This document shows positions 16,438-24,778 of a stretch of 54,357 bases of DNA, piece by piece; positions within the stretch are counted from its first letter, which is position 1; each line of letters begins with the position of its first letter. Below the pieces are notes generated by a model that saw only the letters and a program-made list of their open reading frames with translations, was not told where the DNA came from and did not search any database. Origin of the DNA: Fibrobacter sp. UBA4373 (lineage in GTDB: Bacteria > Fibrobacterota > Fibrobacteria > Fibrobacterales > Fibrobacteraceae); the NCBI GenBank assembly GCA_002390045.1, contig DGSB01000039.1, positions 1 through 54,357 on the forward strand, read 5' to 3'. Made by a program: the position numbers and the translations under genes.

Positions 16438-17580
16438 TTAATCGCAGACTCTTTGCAATTTGATGATCTGCTCGTGAGCCCAATCTTCAAAGGTGTCGTT
16501 TGCAATGTGTTCCTTCGCATCGCGCATGAGCTTTAAGTAGAAATGCACGTTGTGAATGGATGCAAGCGTCATGGCGAGAATTTCGCCCGAGTGAAACAGG
16601 TGGCGCAGATAGGCGCGGCTGAAGTTGCGGCACGTGTAACAGTCGCAGTGCGGATCCGGAGCCATGTCCAAGGATTTTGCATAACGGCCCGCTTTGTAAT
16701 GAAGAACGCCTTCGCTGGTAAAGAGCATACCGTTACGCGCGTTGCGGGTTGGCATCACGCAGTCGCACATGTCGACTCCGCGCAGAATGAGTTCTAGCAA
16801 GTTCCACGGGGTTCCCACGCCCATGACGTAGCGCGGTTTTTCGACTGGCATGAAATTCGTGCAGTAGTCCGCGATCTGGTACATGAGTTCCACCGGTTCG
16901 CCGACCGAAAGTCCTCCGAGGGCGTATCCGTCCGGGTCGACTTTCTTGATTTCTTCAATGGCCTTTGCTCTCAAGTCCAGGTGCATGCCTCCTTGGATAA
17001 TGCCAAAGAAGCTCTGGTCATAGCCAAAGAGCGGTGCGTTTTCTTCGAGCCAAACTTTGGCACGGCGCGTCCAGTCGAGCGTAAAGTTCAGCGACTTGAG
17101 CGCTTCTTGCGGAGTACTTGGATATGGTGTACATTCGTCGAGAGCCATGATGATGTCGGCGCCGATTTCACGCTGAGCCTTCATCACGCTTTCGGGTGAA
17201 AAGAAATGCTTGGAACCGTCCAGGTTACTGCGGAATTCTATGCCTTCTTTCTTGATCTTGCGCAGATCCTTTAAGCTCCAGACTTGGAATCCGCCGCTGT
17301 CGGTAAGCATGGGGCCGTGCCAATGCATGAACTTGTGCAGGCCTCCTGCATTTTTAATCAGTTCGGTACCCGGGCGCAAGTACAGATGGTACGTGTTGCC
17401 GAGGATGATTTCCGCCTGAGCTTCGTCGAGGTCGCGGGGCGTTAAGCCTTTGACGGTCGCCTGTGTGCCGACCGGCATAAAGATAGGGGTCGTGATGACA
17501 CCATGGCTTGTGTAAATCTTGCCGAGTCGAGCTTTTGACTTGGAAGATGTCTTGAGAAGTTCAAAGCGGTTCTTTTCCAT
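16438..17580 (-). CDS. tgt: Queuine tRNA-ribosyltransferase (tRNA-guanine transglycosylase)
   Basis: The product of 380 residues replaces guanine 34 of GUN-anticodon tRNAs with preQ1 or queuine. The proton-relay Asp94 lies in LTDSGGFQV, the nucleophile lies in GVDMCDCVMPTR, the base-binding loop is GGLSVGE, and the zinc site is CDCYTC followed by a His about 20 residues on. Length is typical of bacterial Tgt. It lies 17 bases downstream of potD on the same strand, so it may be read from the pot operon, but TTAGATAG (17594-17587) six bases before its ATG could be its own leaderless promoter. No queuosine biosynthesis genes are in the window. Confidence 0.96.
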   Translation of the reverse strand: MEKNRFELLKTSSKSKARLGKIYTSHGVITTPIFMPVGTQATVKGLTPRDLDEAQAEIILGNTYHLYLRPGTELIKNAGGLHKFMHWHGPMLTDSGGFQVWSLKDLRKIKKEGIEFRSNLDGSKHFFSPESVMKAQREIGADIIMALDECTPYPSTPQEALKSLNFTLDWTRRAKVWLEENAPLFGYDQSFFGIIQGGMHLDLRAKAIEEIKKVDPDGYALGGLSVGEPVELMYQIADYCTNFMPVEKPRYVMGVGTPWNLLELILRGVDMCDCVMPTRNARNGMLFTSEGVLHYKAGRYAKSLDMAPDPHCDCYTCRNFSRAYLRHLFHSGEILAMTLASIHNVHFYLKLMRDAKEHIANDTFEDWAHEQIIKLQRVCD

Positions 17581-17597
17581 GCGGTACTATCTAAAGA

Positions 17598-18662
17598 TTA
17601 ACGGGTCTTGACGATGGTCCAAGCTTCGTCGAAAAGGCGTGCGGCATCGCCCGGATCTTTCAAGAAGACCATACGCTTGATTTCTTCTTCTGTCGGATTG
17701 ATGACGCGGTTTTCCGTGAATTCGCTGTCGAGGACTTCAAGAGAAGCCTTGTTCGGCGTTGCGTAGTTGATATACTTGGCGAGCTGGGCACCGATTTTGG
17801 CATCCAAAATGTAGTTCATGAATGCGTAAGCGCCTTCCGGGTTCGGAGCCTTGCTGCTGAGGGTCATGGCGTCTACCCACATAAAGGAGCCTTCGGTCGG
17901 AATGGCGAACTGGAGGGACGGATCTTCTTCGATGGCAGCCATGGCTTCGCCGTTGAAGACGATTGCAGCCCAGTCCATTTTGGAAAGAACCTTGTCCTTG
18001 CCGCCGACAGAACCGTCGAAGCCGAGGAAGTGCGGGTCCTTTTTGGCTTTGAGAATGTAATCTACAGCCTGGTTGATTTCTTCCTTGTTTACGCTATTTG
18101 CGTCAAAGCCTTTGGCCTGAAGTGCCATGGAAAGCATGGAACGGCTTTCTTCAAGAAGGCTGAAGTTTCCCTTGGTGTTCTTTGCATCAAAGAGAAGGCT
18201 GTAGCTGACTTCCATCGGATCGATTGCATTGTCGCGATAAAGAATACCGGTCGTTCCCCAAAGGTACGGAAGTGTGTATTCGTTGGTCGGATCGTAGCTC
18301 GGATTTCTGAATTGATCCGCGACGTTGATGCGGTTGGGAATCTTGTTGGTATCGATTTTGGCGATGAGACCGAGATGCACCATCTGCTGGATGACAACAT
18401 CACTTGCAATGATGACGTCGTACTGGGCTGTTCCGACGGTCTGGAGCTTGCTGATCATTTCTTCCTGGGCTTCGTAGAGTTCGAGCTGGAGCTTGTTGCC
18501 TGTTTTCGCTTCGAAATCCTGGAGCATAGCCGGGTCGATATATTCACTGTAAATCATGACAGTGACTTTATTCGATTTAGTAGAGGAGTCTTTGTCGTTA
18601 TTGCAGGCGACAAAAAGGCTTGCGATGGCGAAAAATGAAAGAGCAAGGAAAATCTTTTTCAT
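17598..18662 (-). CDS. potD: Spermidine/putrescine-type periplasmic binding lipoprotein
   Basis: The protein of 354 residues has a lipoprotein signal (MKKIFLALSFFAIASLFVAC, Cys20) and the PotD/PotF fold: VTVMIYSEYIDPAMLQDFEAKTG, YDVIIASDVVIQQMV, YLWGTTGILY and MWVDAMTLSSKAPN. It should capture polyamines for the PotABC transporter encoded just upstream. The chosen ATG has AAAGGA at good spacing. An in-frame ATG at 18716 overlaps the potC stop as ATGA and would add 18 residues. That arrangement suits coupling, but it puts an odd hydrophilic leader before the signal peptide. Substrate is by family and could be another cationic compound. Confidence 0.88.
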   Translation of the reverse strand: MKKIFLALSFFAIASLFVACNNDKDSSTKSNKVTVMIYSEYIDPAMLQDFEAKTGNKLQLELYEAQEEMISKLQTVGTAQYDVIIASDVVIQQMVHLGLIAKIDTNKIPNRINVADQFRNPSYDPTNEYTLPYLWGTTGILYRDNAIDPMEVSYSLLFDAKNTKGNFSLLEESRSMLSMALQAKGFDANSVNKEEINQAVDYILKAKKDPHFLGFDGSVGGKDKVLSKMDWAAIVFNGEAMAAIEEDPSLQFAIPTEGSFMWVDAMTLSSKAPNPEGAYAFMNYILDAKIGAQLAKYINYATPNKASLEVLDSEFTENRVINPTEEEIKRMVFLKDPGDAARLFDEAWTIVKTR

Positions 18663-18712
18663 TTTTGATCCTTTGGAAGATTGTGAACTTTTAATGTCAA
18701 ATTTAGTAGAAT

Positions 18713-19534
18713 TCATTTTGACTTGGCTAATCGACGTTCTTTACGAATACCTTTCAAAACAAGAAGAAGCATAATAAAGAGCGTCAAACTGAAAATGATT
18801 GTGGAAAGCGCATGTATTTGCGGTGAAATTCCGCGTTTGAGCGATCCGTAAATGTATAGCGGCAACGTTTGCGAATCGGGACCGCTAGTGAAGAAGCTTA
18901 AAATGAAATCATCCAGGGAGAGCGTGAACGCGAGAAGCGCGCCCGAGATGATGGCCGTCGAAAGCTGTGGCAAAATAACACGGCACCAGGCTCCGGCCGT
19001 GGATGCATAAAGATCGCGGGCGGCTTCAATTTGCTCTTTTCCGATGCTCACCAAGCGACTTTGCACAACGAGAACGACAAAGCTGATTTCAAGCGTCACA
19101 TGGGCGATAATCATCGTGAGCATTCCCGGTTCAAAAAGGGATGTCCAGGAGCGGAACAGGGCAAAGACGACTGCCAATGCGATTGCCATCAAAATGTCGG
19201 GCGTTACCACGGGCACGTTGATCGACATATCGTAAAAGTACCGCATCCGTTTTCCCCATGGAGTCCGGTGAATGCCGATGGCGAGAAGCGTCCCGAGAAG
19301 TGTGGCTATCAGGGTGCTCACGACAGCGAGAATCACGGTGTTCACGGTTGTGGTCTGCACCATGGCGTTGTCAAAAAGTCCGGTATACCAATCGAGAGTA
19401 AAGCCTGCCCAGCTTTGACCATGTTTGCTCGAATTGAAGCTTTGTTCCACGACAAGGAACATCGGCAGATATAGCAGGGCGAAACCGATGAAGGCGAGAA
19501 TACTAACAAATAGCGGAAGCTTGCGCTTAGACAA
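18713..19534 (-). CDS. potC: Spermidine/putrescine ABC transporter permease PotC
   Basis: The product of 273 residues has six transmembrane segments and the ABC permease EAA loop (EQIEAARDLYASTAGAW followed by ILPQLSTAIISG), which docks on the PotA ATPase. FTLSLDDFILSFFTSGP is characteristic of PotC/PotI permeases. It overlaps the end of potB by eight bases and its stop overlaps a possible potD start. The gene order potA-potB-potC-potD is that of the classical operon. Confidence 0.93.
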   Translation of the reverse strand: MSKRKLPLFVSILAFIGFALLYLPMFLVVEQSFNSSKHGQSWAGFTLDWYTGLFDNAMVQTTTVNTVILAVVSTLIATLLGTLLAIGIHRTPWGKRMRYFYDMSINVPVVTPDILMAIALAVVFALFRSWTSLFEPGMLTMIIAHVTLEISFVVLVVQSRLVSIGKEQIEAARDLYASTAGAWCRVILPQLSTAIISGALLAFTLSLDDFILSFFTSGPDSQTLPLYIYGSLKRGISPQIHALSTIIFSLTLFIMLLLVLKGIRKERRLAKSK

Positions 19535-20429
19535 AGTTTTTACCTCCGACTCTTTGGAATATCACGAGGCTGATAACGCTCGAAAGAATCAAGACGACTC
19601 CAAGCATGGCGCCGAAAGGCCAGTCGCTTGCAGAACCGAACTGCTGCTGGATCAAGTTTCCGATCAGCATGTATTTGCTGCCTCCCAGGAGATCGCTGAT
19701 CACGTACATGCCAAAGCTCGGCACGAGCGTTAAAATGATGCTTGCGATAATACCAGGCATCATCTGCGAAAGAATGCCATGGGTGAACGTGCGCACAGGC
19801 CCAGCGTAAAGATCCCGGGCAGCTTCAACGATTCCCCAGTCTAAACGTTCAACGCTCGTGTACAGCGGTAAAACGGCAAAGGGGAGCATAGAACTGACCA
19901 TGCCGACGTAAACAGCAAAGCTTCCCGGATAAAGGGACTCTCCTTCGGCGATCAGGCCAAGGAAGCGGGCAATGCTTGCTGGGAACATGTCCGGTCCAAG
20001 GAGAATCATCCAGGCTGCGGTCCGGATGACAAGATTCGTGCAACTCGGGACCATGATGAGCGCAAAGAGAAAGGCTCGCATGCTTTTCCCATGATTGGCA
20101 ATCCAGAAAGCCATGGGAAGCCCAAAGAGAATGCAAAGAATCGTGGTGAATGCTGCAATTTTGACGCTTCGCCAAAGAATCAGCAGGTTATCGGGAGACC
20201 AGCCGAAAGTGCTGAATCCGAGAAGACGCTTTAAATTCAAAAGCGAAAAAGTCCAATGGATACTTCCGTAAGAACCGCGTTCTGCAAAGGCAAGCACCAT
20301 TAAAAAAATCGTTGGAATTAGAAGGAATATCAGTAACCAGAGAATTCCGGGTCCCGTGAGCAGTACACCAAATTTGCGCATGCGACTGCGTGTGGTGAGC
20401 TTCCCTTCAAAAACTTCGGTTTGTTGCAT
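19527..20429 (-). CDS. potB: Spermidine/putrescine ABC transporter permease PotB
   Basis: This 300-residue inner-membrane permease has six predicted helices, a PotB-like N-terminus (LLTGPGILWLLIFLLIPTIFL) and the EAA loop EAARDLYAGPVRTF. SFGMYVISDLLGGSKYMLIGN is a strong PotB/PotH-type match. It starts four bases after the potA stop and overlaps potC, so all are cotranscribed. It would pair with PotC to form the channel. Confidence 0.93.
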   Translation of the reverse strand: MQQTEVFEGKLTTRSRMRKFGVLLTGPGILWLLIFLLIPTIFLMVLAFAERGSYGSIHWTFSLLNLKRLLGFSTFGWSPDNLLILWRSVKIAAFTTILCILFGLPMAFWIANHGKSMRAFLFALIMVPSCTNLVIRTAAWMILLGPDMFPASIARFLGLIAEGESLYPGSFAVYVGMVSSMLPFAVLPLYTSVERLDWGIVEAARDLYAGPVRTFTHGILSQMMPGIIASIILTLVPSFGMYVISDLLGGSKYMLIGNLIQQQFGSASDWPFGAMLGVVLILSSVISLVIFQRVGGKNFV

Positions 20430-20433
20430 AGGC

Positions 20434-21519
20434 CTAGTCGCTCAACACTTGCAGGTACTGCGGATCGATGTAAAGATTTACCTGATCGCCTGGATTGTAA
20501 ATTTCGTCCGGGTCGGTCATGACGCGGAGCTTGAGGCTTTCGCTTGTTCCGACTCCTGGAAGTTCCGCAATTAATTCCCAGTAGTCCCCGCGGAAGATGC
20601 GTTCAAGGATGCGTGCGGGGAAAACGTTGTTGGTAAAGCTTTCGTTCGGCGTGCAGACGTGGATATCTTCCATACGGATGGCGATTCCGCCTTTTTCCCA
20701 CGTCGGATCTTTTTCAAGAACCAGGTTTCCGAAGTTTGTGCTGGCAAGTTTTTCAGAAACGTGTTCGCATTCGAGGATGTTCGCTTCTCCGATGAATGTG
20801 GCGACAAAGCGGTTGACCGGATGTTCGTAAATGTCTTCCGGAGAACCGTCCTGAATGATTTGACCCTTGTACATCACGAGAATGCGGTCGCTGACGGCAA
20901 TGGCTTCGTCTTGGTCGTGCGTAACCAGGATGAAGGTCGTGTCGGTCTTCTTTTGCAGTTCGCGAAGTTCTACCTGGAGCTTTTTACGCAGGTTCGCGTC
21001 CAACGCGGAGAGCGGTTCATCGAGAAGCAAAATGTCCGGTTCGTTTACAAGAGCGCGGGCGAGGGCAACGCGCTGCTTTTGGCCGCCAGAAAGTGTGGCC
21101 GGCATTTCTTTGGCAAGATCCGTAATGTTCGCGATTTCCATCATCCGGTTCACACGGCGTTCGATTTCATCTTTGGGAACATGATGGCTCTTGAGTCCGA
21201 ACGCGATATTGTTGAAAATGTTCAGATGTGGAAAAAGCGCGTAATTCTGGAAAACGGTGTTGATCGGCCGTGCGGAGGGAGAACGGTTAGAAATTACGTT
21301 CCCGCTCAAGACAATTTCGCCCGAATCGGCTTTTTCAAAGCCTGCGATGATACGAAGTAGAGTGGTTTTGCCACAGCCCGATGGACCGAGCAGTGTAACA
21401 AATTCACCATCCTTGATGAAAACATTGATTCCATCGAGAACGACTTTCTTGCCGAAACTTTTATGCACATTGCGAATGTCCAAATCAAAATTTTGATTTG
21501 ACGAAGGCAAAGGATTCAT
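20434..21519 (-). CDS. potA: Spermidine/putrescine ABC transporter ATP-binding protein PotA
   Basis: The product of 361 residues has the Walker A motif GPSGCGKTT, the ABC signature LSGGQKQRVALARAL, Walker B ILLLDEPLSALD and the H-loop VTHDQDEA, followed by a C-terminal TOBE-type regulatory domain. The frame extends 13 codons upstream, but the ATG at 21519 has CGGAG eight bases before it and gives a normal N-terminus. It is the first gene of the pot operon. A TATTTTTG element lies about 40-50 bases upstream on this strand and is the likely -10. No riboswitch is apparent in the short leader. Confidence 0.94.
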   Translation of the reverse strand: MNPLPSSNQNFDLDIRNVHKSFGKKVVLDGINVFIKDGEFVTLLGPSGCGKTTLLRIIAGFEKADSGEIVLSGNVISNRSPSARPINTVFQNYALFPHLNIFNNIAFGLKSHHVPKDEIERRVNRMMEIANITDLAKEMPATLSGGQKQRVALARALVNEPDILLLDEPLSALDANLRKKLQVELRELQKKTDTTFILVTHDQDEAIAVSDRILVMYKGQIIQDGSPEDIYEHPVNRFVATFIGEANILECEHVSEKLASTNFGNLVLEKDPTWEKGGIAIRMEDIHVCTPNESFTNNVFPARILERIFRGDYWELIAELPGVGTSESLKLRVMTDPDEIYNPGDQVNLYIDPQYLQVLSD

Positions 21520-21581
21520 GGCGAATCTCCGTTTAAAACGCGGTTCAGTTTTCGCCAAAAATAGAAAGTTTAGAAAAGGAT

Positions 21582-21599
21582 TTGGAACACGCCTTCCAA
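21582..21599 (-). terminator. Small hairpin after the HsdR_N-like gene, possible weak terminator
   Basis: TTGGAA and TTCCAA form a perfect 6-bp inverted repeat with a six-base loop directly after the stop of the upstream gene. The following bases are pyrimidine-rich but have no clean T-run. It could equally be an operator for potA. Confidence 0.3.
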
Positions 21600-21600
21600 T

Positions 21601-22023
21601 TTATGGATTTGTAGGCGGGTAAATAGGGAGAGCGGGAATTCGGACGTATGTTTTTTTCTGGGAATCGAGCTTGAGAAAAATCGCCGTTTCACCGAGAGAA
21701 AGCATAATGAATTTGGGTTTTAAAATGCGCAAGTATTTGTTGACTTGTACCTGCAAGGCTGCGGGGGACTCGACGCCGGGCCTTTTGCATTCAACGAGTA
21801 GCCAAGGCTCTTTCGCATTGGCACCTTCCCGAAAATCGTGGACGAGAATATCGACTCGGTCCGCGTTTCTTGGGTCAAAAAGGCGCAACGCAAATTCCGT
21901 TTCGATCAGATGACCGGGAACTTTCTGAACGTCTTTTAACCAAGAAACGACAGCTTGCCGAACGGCTTCTTCGGGAGTCGCTGCGACAAACTTTTTTCGG
22001 GAAGAGTCAAAAAAGGAATCCAT
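21601..22023 (-). CDS. Small HsdR N-terminal-domain (HSDR_N type) nuclease-fold protein
   Basis: This 140-residue protein matches the N-terminal domain of type I restriction R subunits without the helicase. It has the opening TPEEAVRQAVVSWL, then a PD-(D/E)xK core with RVDILV (Asp58) and LLVECKRP (Glu78, Lys80), followed by a helix with QVQVNKYLRI. All three catalytic-type residues are present, so it may cut or bind DNA or RNA. Stand-alone copies occur in several FCB bacteria and their role is unknown. No hsdM, hsdS or methylase is nearby, so I do not call a restriction system. It starts five bases after the alr stop and probably shares its mRNA. Confidence 0.75.
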   Translation of the reverse strand: MDSFFDSSRKKFVAATPEEAVRQAVVSWLKDVQKVPGHLIETEFALRLFDPRNADRVDILVHDFREGANAKEPWLLVECKRPGVESPAALQVQVNKYLRILKPKFIMLSLGETAIFLKLDSQKKTYVRIPALPIYPPTNP

Positions 22024-22028
22024 CCGGA

Positions 22029-23282
22029 TTATTCACCCTTGCGGAACGGATACGATGTAAACGGAGGAATGTGAAATTCTTCCTTCAGATCGTCCCATCG
22101 GATAAGGCGATTTTTCCAAATGTATTTACGGTACAGGCGACGGGCTACGCGGCTTGTGATTTCATAAGGAATCGTGTGATGCGCTTCTGCGACCGATTCC
22201 ATGGAAATGCGGGAATCGGCACTCCCGTTCACCACTTCGACGGTTTCTCCGATTTGCACGTCCGGAATGCGGCTGACGTCTACCATCGTCGCGTCCATGC
22301 ACACGCGTCCGAGAATCGGGCAAAGCTGGTTGCGGATAACAACGTAACCATTGTTGTATTCTCCGCGGAGATAACCATCACCATAACCGATCGCAATGGT
22401 TGCGACTTTGGTGGGCTGCTGGGCGACCCAGTACTGTCCATAGGAAACGCCTTCGCCCGTTGGAACTTCGTGAATGGTACGGATCGTCGATTTGATGGTC
22501 ATAACCGGTTTCAGTTCCGGATATTCAAATCCTTCCGGAGGGGTAGCTCCCATCGGATTGTAACCGTAAAGAACGAGGCCCGGGCGCACCATGTCGAAAT
22601 GGCTTTCCGGATGGCGAAGCGTGCCTGCGGAACTTGAACAGTGGCAAATTTCGGGACGGATGCCTTCGTTTGTCAAGAGTTCGACGAGGTTCGAAAAACG
22701 GTCAATCTGGCGTTGCGTGCTTTCGTTAGATGTCTTGTCGAGCATGTCGGCAGTGGCGAGATGGGTGAACATTCCTTCCACTTTGAGATGCTTCAAGGTC
22801 AGAATCTGACGAATTGTATCGAAGTCGTCAAAGCGTACCCCGTAACGATGCATGCCCGTGTTGATGGCGAGGTGTGCCTTACAATGCAGATCGTTTTCTT
22901 CGAGATACTTGTCGAAAGCCATCGCGGTCTTCAAGTCGGAAAGGGCGGAAGTCAGCTGGAATTCGACGAGGTACGGGAAATCGGCCGGAATGCAGGGACC
23001 GAGGATGAGAATCGGAAGATCCATGCCGTATTGGCGGAGCAGCATGCCTTCGGAAAGGTGCGCGACGCCAAGAAAATCCGCCCCACTGTTTTTAGCAGCG
23101 TAAGCGCAGGCCAAAGAACCATGACCGTAGCTATCTGCTTTCACGGGAAGGAGAATCTTTGTCTTTTTGGGAATGGATTTACGGACAAATTGAATATTGC
23201 TCGCGAGAGCGTCCAAGTTGATTTCGATCCAATTCGGGCGCGTAATACTGTTCAGATCAGGAGGAAGTTGTGCCAAATTCAT
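22029..23282 (-). CDS. alr: Alanine racemase
   Basis: The product of 417 residues is a fold-type III PLP enzyme that makes D-alanine for peptidoglycan. The PLP lysine lies in LLPVKADSYGHG (Lys48), the second catalytic tyrosine is in the GEGVSYGQYW segment, and RVCMDATMVDVS is the C-terminal domain signature. At 417 residues it is a little longer than the usual 360-390 because of a C-terminal extension after the barrel/beta domains (KYIWKNRLIRWDDLKEEF onward). The frame is open upstream to 23477, but the alignment begins at the ATG at 23282, which is preceded by a -10-like TATATTTT and no Shine-Dalgarno site. Confidence 0.95.
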   Translation of the reverse strand: MNLAQLPPDLNSITRPNWIEINLDALASNIQFVRKSIPKKTKILLPVKADSYGHGSLACAYAAKNSGADFLGVAHLSEGMLLRQYGMDLPILILGPCIPADFPYLVEFQLTSALSDLKTAMAFDKYLEENDLHCKAHLAINTGMHRYGVRFDDFDTIRQILTLKHLKVEGMFTHLATADMLDKTSNESTQRQIDRFSNLVELLTNEGIRPEICHCSSSAGTLRHPESHFDMVRPGLVLYGYNPMGATPPEGFEYPELKPVMTIKSTIRTIHEVPTGEGVSYGQYWVAQQPTKVATIAIGYGDGYLRGEYNNGYVVIRNQLCPILGRVCMDATMVDVSRIPDVQIGETVEVVNGSADSRISMESVAEAHHTIPYEITSRVARRLYRKYIWKNRLIRWDDLKEEFHIPPFTSYPFRKGE

Positions 23283-23289
23283 AGTATTC

Positions 23290-23297
23290 AAAATATA
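23290..23297 (-). promoter_or_regulatory. Probable leaderless promoter of alr
   Basis: TATATTTT ends seven bases before the ATG. The rest of the 230-base divergent gap at 23283-23512 shows only the TATCTTTA promoter of the aminopeptidase gene and no RNA structure I can support. Confidence 0.5.
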
Positions 23298-23480
23298 GAT
23301 TAGAATCCCTGTTTTGGTTCTGAAAATCGTAAGTTTTTTGCAATGATCGGCGCGTATAAGTCTTTGATTTTTAACAAGATACGGCATTTTTTCGAGAATC
23401 GGGTGGGTAAGGGGTCCCCTGGAAAATCCTTCTTGCGCAGATCCCGTTTTTTCGGAGCGGAAAATAGGGGCAAACATTAG

Positions 23481-23488
23481 TATCTTTA
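23481..23488 (+). promoter_or_regulatory. Probable -10 element of the M29 aminopeptidase gene
   Basis: TATCTTTA fits the window's -10 pattern and is followed by a short leader with AAGAGG at 23501-23506 before the ATG. Confidence 0.45.
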
Positions 23489-23512
23489 CGGTGCAACAAA
23501 AAGAGGCTCATC

Positions 23513-24628
23513 ATGGATCCTAGAATTACCCAACTGGCGGAAATGCTCATTCAGAATGCAATCCGCTTGCAAAAAGACGAAAATATTTTAATAGAAACGA
23601 CCGATACGCCGGCGGATCTTTCCGTGGCCTTGATTCGGGCTGTGGCAAAAGTCGGAGGAAGGCCTTTCCTGACGCATCACCGTAGCGTCGTTAACCGTGT
23701 ACTTTTGCAAAATGCAACCGATGAACAGTTGAAAATCGCTGCGGAACATGACCTTGCCCAAATGAAAAATATGCAGGCCTATCTTTCGATCCGTGGAAGT
23801 GACAATTTTGTAGAACTTTCCGACGTTCCTGAAGACCGCACTTTTGCCAACCGCACCATTCGACATCCCGTACTTGACTATCGAGTGAACAAGACTCGGT
23901 GGTGTGTGCTCCGCTGGCCGACTCCTTCGATGGCGCAAGGGGCGGGCATGAGCACGGAAGCTTTCGAAGACTTCTACTTCAAAGCTTGTCTTGCGGACTA
24001 TCCTGCGATGCAGCAGGCGGCAAAGGCTCTGGTCGATCTGATGAACAAGACGGAAAGGGTTCGTTTGGTCGCTCCGGATACGGATCTTTCTTTTAGCATT
24101 CAGAACATTCCGGCGGTTCCATGCTGTGGAACGATGAACATTCCGGATGGGGAAGTGTACACGGCTCCGGTCCGTGAAAGCGTAAATGGAGTGATCCATT
24201 ACAATGCGCCGACGCTTTATGAAGGGAAAAAGTTCGAAAACATTCGGCTTGTTTTCCAGAATGGAAAAATCGTCGAAGCGACATCTTCGAATACAAAGGC
24301 GATGAATGCAATCTTCGATACCGATGAAGGCGCCCGCTATGTCGGTGAATTTGCGATCGGCTTTAATCCGTTCGTTTTGCATCCGATGTGCGACATCCTT
24401 TTTGACGAAAAGATTGCGGGAAGCATCCACTTTACGCCTGGCCGCTGCTATGAAGACGCTTATAATGGGAACCAGTCCGCGATCCACTGGGACCTGGTGC
24501 TGATCATGCGTCCGGAATATGGTGGTGGTGAAATTTATTTCGATGACCGTCTGATTCGCAAGGATGGAATCTTTGTTATTCCGGAACTCGAAGCTTTGAA
24601 CCCTGACAAACTTGGCGCGTCAAAATAA
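23513..24628 (+). CDS. M29-family (thermophilic type) metallo-aminopeptidase
   Basis: The protein of 371 residues belongs to the aminopeptidase T/PepS/AmpS group, cytosolic two-metal exopeptidases that remove N-terminal residues from peptides. Likely metal ligands and active-site segments are NIPDGEVYTAP (Glu), GEFAIGFNP (Glu), IHFTPGRCYED (His, Glu-Asp) and SAIHWDLV (His-x-Asp). These follow the family order, with an N-terminal alpha/beta domain covering about residues 1-190. There is no signal peptide. The start ATG has a good AAGAGG site. It stands alone, since glnN downstream has its own sigma-54 promoter. Natural substrates are unknown. Confidence 0.88.
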   Translation: MDPRITQLAEMLIQNAIRLQKDENILIETTDTPADLSVALIRAVAKVGGRPFLTHHRSVVNRVLLQNATDEQLKIAAEHDLAQMKNMQAYLSIRGSDNFVELSDVPEDRTFANRTIRHPVLDYRVNKTRWCVLRWPTPSMAQGAGMSTEAFEDFYFKACLADYPAMQQAAKALVDLMNKTERVRLVAPDTDLSFSIQNIPAVPCCGTMNIPDGEVYTAPVRESVNGVIHYNAPTLYEGKKFENIRLVFQNGKIVEATSSNTKAMNAIFDTDEGARYVGEFAIGFNPFVLHPMCDILFDEKIAGSIHFTPGRCYEDAYNGNQSAIHWDLVLIMRPEYGGGEIYFDDRLIRKDGIFVIPELEALNPDKLGASK

Positions 24629-24653
24629 CAAAACGACAGTTTTGCTATATTTT

Positions 24654-24668
24654 GCGACCGAAAGCGAC
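24654..24668 (+). repeat. Two direct GCGAC repeats, one helical turn apart, upstream of the sigma-54 promoter
   Basis: GCGAC occurs at 24654-24658 and 24664-24668, a 10-base phase, about 65-75 bases upstream of the sigma-54 core. The place suits an activator site, but the motif is short and may be chance. Confidence 0.22.
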
Positions 24669-24729
24669 AAAACGGTAACTTTCTTGGGCTGGACTTCTGT
24701 TAAAATCGTAAAAAAAGCCAAAAATCTTC

Positions 24730-24746
24730 TTGGCACGGTTTTTGCA
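24730..24746 (+). promoter_or_regulatory. Sigma-54 (RpoN) promoter of glnN
   Basis: TTGGCACGGTTTTTGCA has the invariant GG (24732-24733) and GC (24744-24745) exactly ten bases apart, within the consensus TGGCAC-N5-TTGCA. Transcription should start near 24757, leaving a short leader with AAGGAG before the GTG. Sigma-54 control of glutamine synthetase is classical nitrogen regulation. Confidence 0.85.
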
Positions 24747-24778
24747 AAAGGTAGAGCACAAACCATAAGGAGTACACT

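Noticed and set aside
21520..21600. Riboswitch or attenuator ahead of potA
   Set aside because: The only structure is a 6-bp inverted repeat, too little to support a riboswitch call.
21601..22023. Restriction-modification system
   Set aside because: Only an HsdR N-terminal domain is present; no methyltransferase, specificity or helicase gene is nearby.
23283..23477. N-terminal extension of alanine racemase by 65 codons
   Set aside because: The extension has no homology, contains the -10 element, and the family start matches the internal ATG.
23283..23512. tRNA or small RNA gene in the widest gap
   Set aside because: I looked for cloverleaf arms and stable hairpins on both strands and found none; only promoter-like elements are visible.
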